Assembly: GCA_003160265.1 (NCBI GenBank)
Contig: PLQY01000084.1
Location: 2,558-14,532 of the forward strand
Length of the DNA stretch: 11,975 nucleotides
DNA from: Peptococcaceae bacterium
GTDB taxonomy: Bacteria > Bacillota > DSM-12270 > Thermacetogeniales > Thermacetogeniaceae
Direction: 5' to 3'
Of the stretch, positions 6,473 to 11,975 are shown piece by piece (within the stretch, counting starts at the first letter, position 1; each line of letters begins with the position of its first letter). The translations under genes and the position numbers were made by a program. Below the pieces are notes generated by a model, which did no database searches, was not told the origin of the DNA, and saw only the letters and a program-made list of their open reading frames with translations.

Positions 6473-7602
6473 GGTTGCACCCCCTCCTCCAGCTTTACTA
6501 TGATCGGCTCACCGGCCCTGATCGTCCAGACCCGGTCGGGGGCCGGGCAGATCTCCCTGATGGCGCTCTCCTCGCTGGACAGGTAGACCACTTCGTCCTT
6601 CTGTCCGCAGACCAGGGGGCGCAGCTTGATCCGGTCGGTGATCCCGATCATCCCACCGGTAAAACCAACCACCAGGCTGAAGGGCCCGTTCAGCATTGCA
6701 GAGCCATAAACCTGCCGGATAGCCGTGACCGCCTCCCGTTTGGGCTCAGGATAGCGGTCGATCTCCTTCCAGAAGGGCGCCGCCAGCGCCAGGCAGGTAT
6801 TCTTCAGGGACAGCCCCTGCCTCCGGTGCAGCAGATCGAAAAGATAGGCGATCACTTCGGTGTCGGTCTGCAGGGTGCAGTGATAACCGAACGCCTCCAG
6901 GTAGCGCCTGTTGATGCCGTAGGAAGAGATCTCCCCGTTGTGCACCACTGACCAGTCCAGGATGGTGAAGGGGTGGGCGCCGCCCCACCAGCCGGGAGTG
7001 TTGGTGGGAAACCGCCCGTGAGAGGTCCACATGTAGCCTTCATATTCCTCAACCCGGTAGAACTCGCCGATGTCCTCGGGGAATCCCACCCCCTTGAACA
7101 CCCCCATGTTCTTGCCGCTGGAGGCCACGAAAGCCCCGTCGATCTTCTGGTTGATCTCCATGACCTGGCTGACGACAAAGTTCTTCTCAGCGTAGGCTTC
7201 GTCCGCTGCTTCCGCCCACTCTCTGTCATGACTGGATGAGAACTGCTCCACCACATAGGGCTTCACCCTCAAAAAATAGCGCCACAGTATGGGTACATCG
7301 GTGATCCGGGGGTGGGGGCGGGTCGGGATTGGTTCGCACCGGTCGATGACGAAGCTCTTCTCCAGAAAATGCTCGGTATCTTGCTGGCTGGCCTCGTTAG
7401 TATAAAGAAGGTGGAAGGCATAGTGGTCTTTGTACTGCGGGTAAATCCCGTAGCCGGCAAAACCGCCGCCGAGGCCGTTGGACCGGTCGTGCATCAGCCT
7501 GATGGACCTGATCACATCAGCCCCGCTGAAGCGCTTGGCCTTTTTATTCAATATCCCGGTGATCGAGCATCCCGACGGGATGCGCGGGAAAGTTCCCTTC
7601 AT
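6469..7602 (-). CDS. Glutamate synthase glutaminase subunit, class II amidotransferase (GltB1-like)
   Basis: This 377-residue class II (Ntn) glutamine amidotransferase is the separate glutaminase domain of a split glutamate synthase. The probable nucleophile is Cys12 in SGCSITGI, so 11 residues must be removed to free it. Other visible family segments are [19 protein letters not shown] (37-55), [18 protein letters not shown] (195-212, glutamine-binding Arg) and HNGEI (221-225, oxyanion hole). It hydrolyses glutamine and channels ammonia to the synthase. The ATG at 7602 is chosen over one at 7626 because GGGGGAGGGG lies 5 bases before it. It is much longer than a minimal GATase domain, with an insertion around residues 55-160, as in archaeal-type GltB1. 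A 105-base gap with short repeats separates it from the HdrBC gene. MgsA/GlxB-like enzymes acting on amines other than ammonia are a less likely alternative. Confidence 0.9.
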   Translation of the reverse strand: MKGTFPRIPSGCSITGILNKKAKRFSGADVIRSIRLMHDRSNGLGGGFAGYGIYPQYKDHYAFHLLYTNEASQQDTEHFLEKSFVIDRCEPIPTRPHPRITDVPILWRYFLRVKPYVVEQFSSSHDREWAEAADEAYAEKNFVVSQVMEINQKIDGAFVASSGKNMGVFKGVGFPEDIGEFYRVEEYEGYMWTSHGRFPTNTPGWWGGAHPFTILDWSVVHNGEISSYGINRRYLEAFGYHCTLQTDTEVIAYLFDLLHRRQGLSLKNTCLALAAPFWKEIDRYPEPKREAVTAIRQVYGSAMLNGPFSLVVGFTGGMIGITDRIKLRPLVCGQKDEVVYLSSEESAIREICPAPDRVWTIRAGEPIIVKLEEGVQP

Positions 7603-7635
7603 GCATACCCCTCCCCCATGGCTCATTACTTATCT

Positions 7636-7671
7636 GGGACGTTCATGGGAACGTTCCATCGGGGACATTCC
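7636..7671. repeat. Cluster of short GGGAC(G/A)TTC repeats in the hdrBC-gltB1 gap
   Basis: Three related words lie in 36 bases: GGGACGTTC (7636-7644), GGGAACGTTCC (7647-7657) and GGGGACATTCC (7661-7671). The middle one contains the perfect palindrome GGAACGTTCC (7648-7657). The gap (7603-7707) has no reading frame of note. It is the longest spacer in the operon and could hold an operator, a processing site or a degenerate repeat element. Only the repeats themselves are supported. Confidence 0.45.
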
Positions 7672-7707
7672 TCGAAGAGGCCTGTCGCCATTCCTTTAAA
7701 ATCAGCG

Positions 7708-9042
7708 TCAAGAATGATCCTGCTGCATCAAGCCAAGCAATCTTTGGAGTTCCCCTTCTCCCCCCGGAGGAAGAGCATCGAGGCCCAATTTTTTACGTGC
7801 CTTCTCATCAATAGCGCCCAGCCTGCCTGTCTGCAGGAAGCCCTTGATTCCGCCCTGCAGCGGCTGGGGAGCGGTACCCCTCTCTAGAGCCAGATGTTTT
7901 AAAGCCGTAAAAACCTTTTCCATGCCAAACTTCTGAGGACAGAGCTCGGAGCAGGTATGACACTCCAGGCACTGCCAGACAGTCTTGTCTTTCAAGAGTT
8001 CGTCCAGGTCACCCCGCAGCAGTCTGCCGATCAGCTCCCGGGGCTGGAAACTGCTGCTCACCTGGGCGGTCGGGCAGTCGTCCACGCAGGCGCCGCAGTC
8101 ATAGCAGCGCTTGATGTCGGCCAGATCGATCCGGTCTCTGATCGCATCCAGAGTTCCGGTCTGCTTGCTCCAGGCCTTGAAGAAAGATTCCGGGCTGACC
8201 CGGTGCTCCTGAAGTCCGAGGTCCTCGCCGGGGATGCCCATGGCCAGACCCAATAATTCGGGATAGGTGAACACCGGCAGGTTCAGCCGCTCTCCCTGGC
8301 GCTGCAGGATATACTGACGCTGGTCATACTGAATGAAGCAGGCAGGGCAGACCGCAGTCAGGGCATCAGCTCTGCCGTTCAAATCCTGCAACTTCATGCG
8401 CAGCATCATGGTAGCTTCTTCCTGGGATCCCGCAAACCCTAGTCCGCTGCCGCAGCAGAGCATCTTGGTCTCGTACGGTACCGATTCCGCCCCCAGTGCC
8501 CTGACCAGGAGATCGTACTTCTCCGGGTGCAAAGGATCATCGAAGCGGAGCCGGTTAGCCGGGCGCATCATGTGACAGCCATAGTGCACAGCGATCTTCA
8601 GCCCTTGCATCGGGCGGGTGACGAGCCTCCTGATCCGGGCGGGGGTGACATCGTCGTGCAGCACTTCGATCAGGTGCTTGACCACGACCTTGCCCTGGAA
8701 GTCCAGGCCGACCGTCCTCAACTGGGAGGTCACCTTCTCCCTCAATGCTGCCGAATCCAGGATGTCGCCGAGCACGGTCTTCAGAGTGCTGTAGCAGCCG
8801 TTGCAGGGTGTCAGGAGGGTCAGGCCGGACTGTTCGGCCAGGGCCAGGTTGCGGGCCGCGGCCAGAATCCAGGCCTCTTCCGAATAATTACCCACCACGC
8901 TCCGGTCGGGGCAACAGGTGAAGCCCGGCAGGTCCACCGGCTCGATGCCCGCCCGCTGTAAGACAAGGCGGGTCGATTTCTCTAAAAAGGGGAGGCGGGC
9001 CGGTATCTGGCATCCCCAAAAAACTGCATAGCGTTTGGCCAT
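7708..9042 (-). CDS. HdrB-HdrC fusion, heterodisulfide-reductase-like Fe-S protein
   Basis: This 444-residue protein joins the HdrB and HdrC units of heterodisulfide reductase. The HdrB part has two cysteine-rich domains that bind non-cubane [4Fe-4S] clusters: C11, C43-C44-P, C80-x2-C83 (CNGC), and C156, C196-C197-G, C232-x2-C235 (CPAC). This is the arrangement of methanogen HdrB, including CCP in the first copy. The HdrC part has two cubane motifs, C313-x2-C316-x2-C319-x3-C323-P and C358-x2-C361-x2-C364-x3-C368-P. HdrBC-type proteins split or form disulfides and pass electrons through the cubane clusters. No signal peptide or membrane segment is present, and no HdrA is in the window. With a lipoyl protein 34 bases upstream and a ferredoxin-domain glutamate synthase downstream, a dihydrolipoyl-to-Fe-S step is the natural guess. 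The start at 9042 has GAGGAG 6 bases upstream. A succinate-dehydrogenase- or glycolate-oxidase-type CCG protein is less likely given the full HdrB motif set. Confidence 0.9.
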   Translation of the reverse strand: MAKRYAVFWGCQIPARLPFLEKSTRLVLQRAGIEPVDLPGFTCCPDRSVVGNYSEEAWILAAARNLALAEQSGLTLLTPCNGCYSTLKTVLGDILDSAALREKVTSQLRTVGLDFQGKVVVKHLIEVLHDDVTPARIRRLVTRPMQGLKIAVHYGCHMMRPANRLRFDDPLHPEKYDLLVRALGAESVPYETKMLCCGSGLGFAGSQEEATMMLRMKLQDLNGRADALTAVCPACFIQYDQRQYILQRQGERLNLPVFTYPELLGLAMGIPGEDLGLQEHRVSPESFFKAWSKQTGTLDAIRDRIDLADIKRCYDCGACVDDCPTAQVSSSFQPRELIGRLLRGDLDELLKDKTVWQCLECHTCSELCPQKFGMEKVFTALKHLALERGTAPQPLQGGIKGFLQTGRLGAIDEKARKKLGLDALPPGGEGELQRLLGLMQQDHS

Positions 9043-9076
9043 GAGCTTCTCCTCTCAAGATAGTCGTTGGCCCTTC

Positions 9077-9313
9077 TCACTTCTCATTTATACGGCACAG
9101 AATCTGGCCGACCCTGACCACTTCTCCCTCTGTGACGATGATTTCTTCTACCATCCCACTGGTAGGAGATGGTACGCTGAAGACGGCCTTGCTGGTGAAC
9201 ATTTCCACCAGTTCATCCTCGTCCGCCACATCGTCTCCTTCATCCACCTTCCAAAAGGATACGGTGGCCTCATCCACGCCCTCGGCAAGAAACGGCAGCA
9301 CTATATCCATCAT
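9077..9313 (-). CDS. Free-standing lipoyl-domain carrier protein
   Basis: This 78-residue protein is a complete single lipoyl/biotinyl domain of the E2 type (IVLPFLAEGVDEATVSFWKV, then EGDDV, then a hairpin EMFTSKAVFSVPSPTSG). The modified lysine should be Lys42 in FTSKAVFSVPSP, matching the E2 pattern ETDKA-x-VEVPSP. The second half ends with the usual VVRVGQILCRI strand. There is no E2 catalytic or E3-binding domain, and it is far shorter than GcvH, so it is a mobile carrier. The ATG at 9313 is preferred over one at 9328 because GGAGGGG lies 6 bases before it. The next gene upstream encodes a dihydrolipoamide dehydrogenase homologue and the next downstream HdrBC, which fits a dithiol carrier shuttling electrons between the two. 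Biotin attachment is less likely, since the biotin motif (A/V)MKM is absent. No lipoate ligase or synthase is in the window. Confidence 0.87.
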   Translation of the reverse strand: MMDIVLPFLAEGVDEATVSFWKVDEGDDVADEDELVEMFTSKAVFSVPSPTSGMVEEIIVTEGEVVRVGQILCRINEK

Positions 9314-9380
9314 TGAGAACCCCTCCATCTGTGGTAGCTACGAATCCATCATTTTTTTTCTAACGGCTTATCACCAACCA

Positions 9381-10751
9381 CTAACCACCAAAATTCCCAG
9401 CCGCTTCTGCCGCGTCCCTCACGGCCTCGGACAGGGTCGGATGGGCATGGATGGTGTCGCTGAACTGCGGCAAGGTCAGCCCCCAACGCACCGCCAACGC
9501 CCCTTCGCCAAGCAATTCGGTGGCATGCGGCCCGATGATATGCAGGCCCAAGATGCGGCCGGTGTCCGCCGCGGCCAGTACCTTCACGAAGCCGTCTGGC
9601 TCTCCCTCGCACAAGGCCCTGCCGTTGGCAACGAAGAGCGACTTGCCGGTCTTCAGCGGAATGCCCCGGTCCTTGGCCTCCCGGCTGGTGATGCCGACGC
9701 TCCCGATCTCCGGGTAGGTAAAGATGCAGTTGGGGATAGCGCCGTAATCCACGGTCTGTTCCCCGCCCAGGGCGTTTGCCGCCGCCGCCACTCCCTGGGC
9801 GGTGGCCACGTGGGCGAGCAGGGCCTTCCCGGTGACGTCACCCACTGCGTAGATGCCGTGAATGGACGTTTCCATGCTGTCGTTGACAATCACCGCCCCG
9901 GAGGTTGTAGCCACTCCAGCTTGCTCCAGTCCGATGTCTGCCGTGTTCAAGCTGCGGCCGATCGCAATCAACACCTTGTCGGCCACTACCTCGGCGCCAT
10001 CGCTTAGAGAAACCCTGGCCCGCCGCCCGTCCCGGGCCACCTCCAGGATCTTGGTCTTGGTCTTCAGGTCGATCCCCTGCTGCTTCAACATCACCTGCAA
10101 CCTCCGGGCCAGGTCCTCATCGATGAACGGGATGATGGTCGGCTGGGCCTCCACCAGGATCACCCGGACACCCATGGCGGCGCAGATCCCCGCAAACTCG
10201 CAGCCGATCACGCCCCCGCCGACGATCAGCAGGGTCTCGGGGAGTTCCGGGAGCTGCAGCATCTCCGTACTGGACAGCACCACTTCCCCATCGTAGCCCA
10301 GGGGCTTTGGCAGCAAGGGCTCGGAACCGGTGGCGATAATGATCTTGTCGCCGCTGATCCGCTCGGTCCTGCCGCCGTCAAGTGCCAATTCCACCAAGTT
10401 GCTGCCTGCCAGGCGCCCGCGGGCCTGTACAAGCTCGATCTTGCTATTTTTTAGCAATAACTGCACACCGGATCTCAATTTGGTGACAATCTCTTCCTGT
10501 CGAGAACGCACTCTGACGTAGTTCAGAGTGGGCTCGCCCACCTCGACCCCGAACTCACCGGCCTTGCAGGCGCGCCTGAATGCCGAGGCGCTTTCCACCA
10601 GCGCCTTGGTCGGAATGCAGCCTCTATTCAGACAGGTCCCCCCGACCTGCCCGGCCTCGACGATACAGACCCTGGCCCCCATGCGGGCCGCCTTCAGGGC
10701 TGCCGGGTAGCCCCCCGGACCTGCCCCAATAACAATCACCTGGTAGTCCAA
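9381..10751 (-). CDS. lpdA: Dihydrolipoamide dehydrogenase homologue
   Basis: This 456-residue class I flavin disulfide oxidoreductase has all key sites. They are the FAD-binding GAGPGG (9-14), the redox disulfide GGTCLNRGCIPTK (37-49, Cys40/Cys45), the NAD(H)-binding GGGVIG near residue 179, the second FAD motif TSIHGIYAVGDV, and the catalytic pair in HAHPTLSEA (His437, Glu442). It exchanges electrons between NAD(H) and the dithiol of a lipoyl group, here presumably the carrier encoded next. No 2-oxoacid dehydrogenase or glycine-cleavage genes accompany it. Translation probably starts at a TTG (10749-10751) with GGGAGG 9 bases upstream, 21 bases after the GXGXG gene. The spacer after its stop is 67 bases and contains the direct repeat ATGATGGAT near the next start. 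Length and motifs are those of a functional E3, and the true direction of electron flow cannot be read from sequence. Confidence 0.92.
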   Translation of the reverse strand: MDYQVIVIGAGPGGYPAALKAARMGARVCIVEAGQVGGTCLNRGCIPTKALVESASAFRRACKAGEFGVEVGEPTLNYVRVRSRQEEIVTKLRSGVQLLLKNSKIELVQARGRLAGSNLVELALDGGRTERISGDKIIIATGSEPLLPKPLGYDGEVVLSSTEMLQLPELPETLLIVGGGVIGCEFAGICAAMGVRVILVEAQPTIIPFIDEDLARRLQVMLKQQGIDLKTKTKILEVARDGRRARVSLSDGAEVVADKVLIAIGRSLNTADIGLEQAGVATTSGAVIVNDSMETSIHGIYAVGDVTGKALLAHVATAQGVAAAANALGGEQTVDYGAIPNCIFTYPEIGSVGITSREAKDRGIPLKTGKSLFVANGRALCEGEPDGFVKVLAAADTGRILGLHIIGPHATELLGEGALAVRWGLTLPQFSDTIHAHPTLSEAVRDAAEAAGNFGG

Positions 10752-10772
10752 CCCCTGATTCCTCCCTTTGGC

Positions 10773-11513
10773 CTAAGAGCAGTAGAGTCTTCCGTAGGGC
10801 CGGTGGGAAACCGGGATCAGCTTGCAGAACTTCTCGGCGCAAACCTCATCGTAATTAAATCCAAAGGCAGCGCAGAAATCCTGCAAGTGCGGACCCAGGA
10901 GACTCCAGTCCGTCTCGTCCAGATCGAAGACGGACACCTCTTTGCCCAGGGTGAAGGGGTCGACCTCGCCCCTCAAATAAATCACACCACCGTGCATACC
11001 CGTCCCCAGATAATCGCCGGCCAGGGGCACCCCCGGCTGCCACTCCAAACCGAGCAGCGCCAGAATCCCTCCGGCCATGTATTCTCCCAGAAAGTCTCCC
11101 GCCGTCCCGCCAGCGATCAGCACCGGGACCTGCTTCTTGTATTCTTTCATGTGGATTCCCACCCGGTACCCCACGCTTCCCTTGATAAACAGCCGCCCGC
11201 CACGCATTCCGTAGCCCAGCACGTCGCCGGCATGGCCGTGCACCGTGACCTGGCCGGCGTTCATGGTGTTGCCGATGGTATCCTGGGCGTTGTCATTGAT
11301 CGTGATCTCCGGGCCGTTCATGAATGAGGCCAGGTCGTTGCCCGGCACTCCGTTGACCACCATCTTGATATCGGGATACGCCAGGCCGGTACCCAAGTAA
11401 CGCTGTCCGTTGACGTTGTCGAGCTGGAACTCCCGTGCCCCTTCCTCCGCCAGGCGCCTGATCATGTCGTTCAGTTCACGGTAATGTAGACCCTGACTGT
11501 CGATTCTCTCCAT
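10773..11513 (-). CDS. Glutamate synthase GXGXG-domain subunit (GltB3-like)
   Basis: This 246-residue protein corresponds to the C-terminal right-handed beta-helix (GXGXG) domain of GltB, encoded alone. Regularly spaced glycine turns are seen in DTIGNTMNAGQVTVHGHAG, DVLGYGMRGGRLFIKGSVG, LIAGGTAGDFLGEYMAGGI and GDYLGTGMHGGVIYLRG. The domain is structural: in GltB it packs against the other domains and helps enclose the path for ammonia between glutaminase and synthase sites. It lacks cofactor or catalytic residues. Similar single-domain proteins occur in archaeal-type glutamate synthase, MgsB/GlxC and formylmethanofuran dehydrogenase FwdC. The two other glutamate-synthase subunits later in the same operon support the first. 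It is the first gene of the operon, with its ATG about 40 bases after the promoter -10 element. Confidence 0.9.
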   Translation of the reverse strand: MERIDSQGLHYRELNDMIRRLAEEGAREFQLDNVNGQRYLGTGLAYPDIKMVVNGVPGNDLASFMNGPEITINDNAQDTIGNTMNAGQVTVHGHAGDVLGYGMRGGRLFIKGSVGYRVGIHMKEYKKQVPVLIAGGTAGDFLGEYMAGGILALLGLEWQPGVPLAGDYLGTGMHGGVIYLRGEVDPFTLGKEVSVFDLDETDWSLLGPHLQDFCAAFGFNYDEVCAEKFCKLIPVSHRPYGRLYCS

Positions 11514-11556
11514 GCTTCCGTCCCCCGCTTACAAGGCTTAATTACTCGTGTTTGCG

Positions 11557-11585
11557 ATTATATCAGCACCTGTTGCAAAATACAA
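11557..11585 (-). promoter_or_regulatory. SigA-type promoter of the glutamate synthase/HdrBC operon
   Basis: Read on the minus strand, TTGTAT (11580-11585) and TATAAT (11557-11562) are 17 bases apart: a perfect -10 and a fair -35 at ideal spacing. The leader before the ATG at 11513 would be about 36-38 bases, too short for a large riboswitch. A GCAAAA/TTTTGC inverted repeat (11575-11580 with 11591-11596) spans the -35 region and may be an operator. Confidence 0.7.
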
Positions 11586-11619
11586 TCTACTTTTGCCTGT
11601 AAACACGATTGAATACAAT
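11579..11619. repeat. Two AATACAAT direct repeats upstream of the operon
   Basis: AATACAAT occurs at 11579-11586 (overlapping the -35) and again at 11612-11619, 33 bases apart, about three helical turns. The same eight bases occur at 1995-2002, over the -10 of the DUF1015 promoter. This could be a shared regulator site, but the word is A+T-rich and resembles a -10 hexamer on the plus strand, so chance is possible. Confidence 0.35.
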
Positions 11620-11726
11620 GTACTTCCCTATTGCGCCATCAACCATCCGGCTGCCGGCCGCAGTTCTCTGCCCGGCGTCCCCCTCCCCGTTCGCTCAATA
11701 AGATTCTTACCCCATTCATCGCCGAT

Positions 11727-11760
11727 AAAAAACCGTCGCTAGTAAAAATGGCGGCGGCTT
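11727..11760 (-). terminator. Probable intrinsic terminator of the gene at the right edge
   Basis: Read on the minus strand, CCGCCGC (11751-11757) pairs with GCGACGG (11733-11739) with one C-A mismatch. The stem is extended by AAG pairing with TTT, and is followed directly by a run of six Ts (11727-11732). It lies about 165 bases after the stop codon at 11922 and upstream of the operon promoter, a sensible place for ending the preceding transcript. The rest of 11620-11921 shows no convincing gene; open stretches there have no recognisable protein character. Confidence 0.4.
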
Positions 11761-11921
11761 GGCATAATGCCCGATCGATTTTCTTATCGTCTATATTTTT
11801 CTCTCCCCGGGATGCATCTGGGGCGAACTTGTTGAATCCGGAGTCTGGGCGGTCACGACTTGTTCGTCAATGAAAGGGCCGAGGGATTTAGTCCTGGTTT
11901 CTTAACTTAGATCAATCTCAG

Positions 11922-11975
11922 TTATGGATTCATGTTGATGGCGCTGGGCGACTCCATGTAGACAGTCACGCCGTC
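11922..11975 (-). CDS. C-terminal end of an unidentified protein, cut by the window edge
   Basis: The last 54 bases, read on the minus strand, give 17 open codons and a TAA: DGVTVYMESPSAINMNP. The start of this stretch looks like a real beta strand (VTVYM) and the codons are G+C-rich like the neighbouring genes, unlike the A+T-rich DNA just beyond the stop. The family is not recognised. A terminator candidate downstream on the same strand supports a gene ending here. It may also be a chance open stretch. Confidence 0.4.
   Translation of the reverse strand, partial: DGVTVYMESPSAINMNP

Larger units (their letters stand above)
4970..11513 (-). other. Predicted six-gene operon: split glutamate synthase with Lpd, lipoyl carrier and HdrBC
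   Basis: All six genes lie on the minus strand in the order GXGXG, Lpd, lipoyl protein, HdrBC, glutaminase, FMN synthase, with spacers of 21, 67, 34 and 105 bases and a final 4-base overlap. A good promoter lies upstream of the first gene and a strong terminator follows the last. No internal terminator was seen. The thiol-redox genes lie between the GXGXG subunit and the other two synthase subunits, which argues that the two sets work together rather than being neighbours by chance. Operon membership is inferred from spacing. Confidence 0.75.

Noticed and set aside
4970..11513. Operon as an N-methylglutamate synthase (MgsABC/Glx type)
   Set aside because: The split layout is similar, but the long glutaminase subunit and ferredoxin-bearing synthase fit the archaeal-type glutamate synthase better, and no methylamine genes are present. 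It is kept only as an alternative.
11514..11556. Riboswitch or glutamine-responsive RNA in the operon leader
   Set aside because: Only about 40 bases lie between the predicted transcription start and the first codon, too short for known large riboswitches, and no hairpin is seen.
11548..11873. Plus-strand open frames in the right-hand intergenic region
   Set aside because: No ribosome site, low-quality composition, and they run across the operon promoter and the minus-strand terminator.

Overview
The window looks like chromosomal DNA of an anaerobic, fairly G+C-rich Firmicute, probably a Peptococcaceae- or Moorella-like member of the Clostridia. The support is a YlbF-family protein, a DUF1015 protein, an archaeal-type split glutamate synthase, a fused HdrB-HdrC heterodisulfide-reductase-like protein, GGAGG-type ribosome sites and TTG starts. 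The genus cannot be fixed from the sequence. There is no rRNA, tRNA, CRISPR array or intact transposase.

Left part (1-4970). On the minus strand are a YlbF-family regulator (55-423) and a Na+/Ca2+-exchanger-family transporter (602-1612), separated by a 48-base two-tier hairpin. Next comes a fragment resembling a PHP-type histidinol phosphatase (about 1650-1859, minus), then a consensus-like promoter driving a DUF1015 protein on the plus strand (best start TTG 2044). mobB (3528-4037, minus) converges on it and ends inside a small CCCGC/GCGGG hairpin. A plus-strand glycine-zipper stress protein of YflT type (4375-4854) ends at a strong bidirectional terminator shared with the large operon that converges from the right.

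Right part (4970-11562, minus strand). One apparent six-gene operon, read from right to left, is driven by a TTGTAT-17-TATAAT promoter at 11557-11585: GXGXG subunit of glutamate synthase (gltB3-like), dihydrolipoamide dehydrogenase homologue, free-standing 78-residue lipoyl-domain protein, HdrB-HdrC fusion, glutaminase (GATase II) subunit, and FMN/ferredoxin synthase subunit. The three glutamate-synthase domains that are fused in ordinary bacterial GltB are separate here, and no GltD reductase is present. Instead the operon holds a complete possible thiol-based electron path: NAD(P)H, the flavin disulfide reductase, the lipoyl carrier, the HdrBC non-cubane and cubane Fe-S clusters, and then the ferredoxin domain and FMN of the synthase subunit. 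That path is inferred from gene content and motifs only. It is the most interesting item in the window, as a candidate lipoyl/Hdr-coupled glutamate (or other amino-acid) synthase.

Far right (11563-11975): promoter-upstream DNA with repeated AATACAAT motifs, a probable minus-strand terminator, and the last 17 codons of an unidentified minus-strand gene cut by the window edge.
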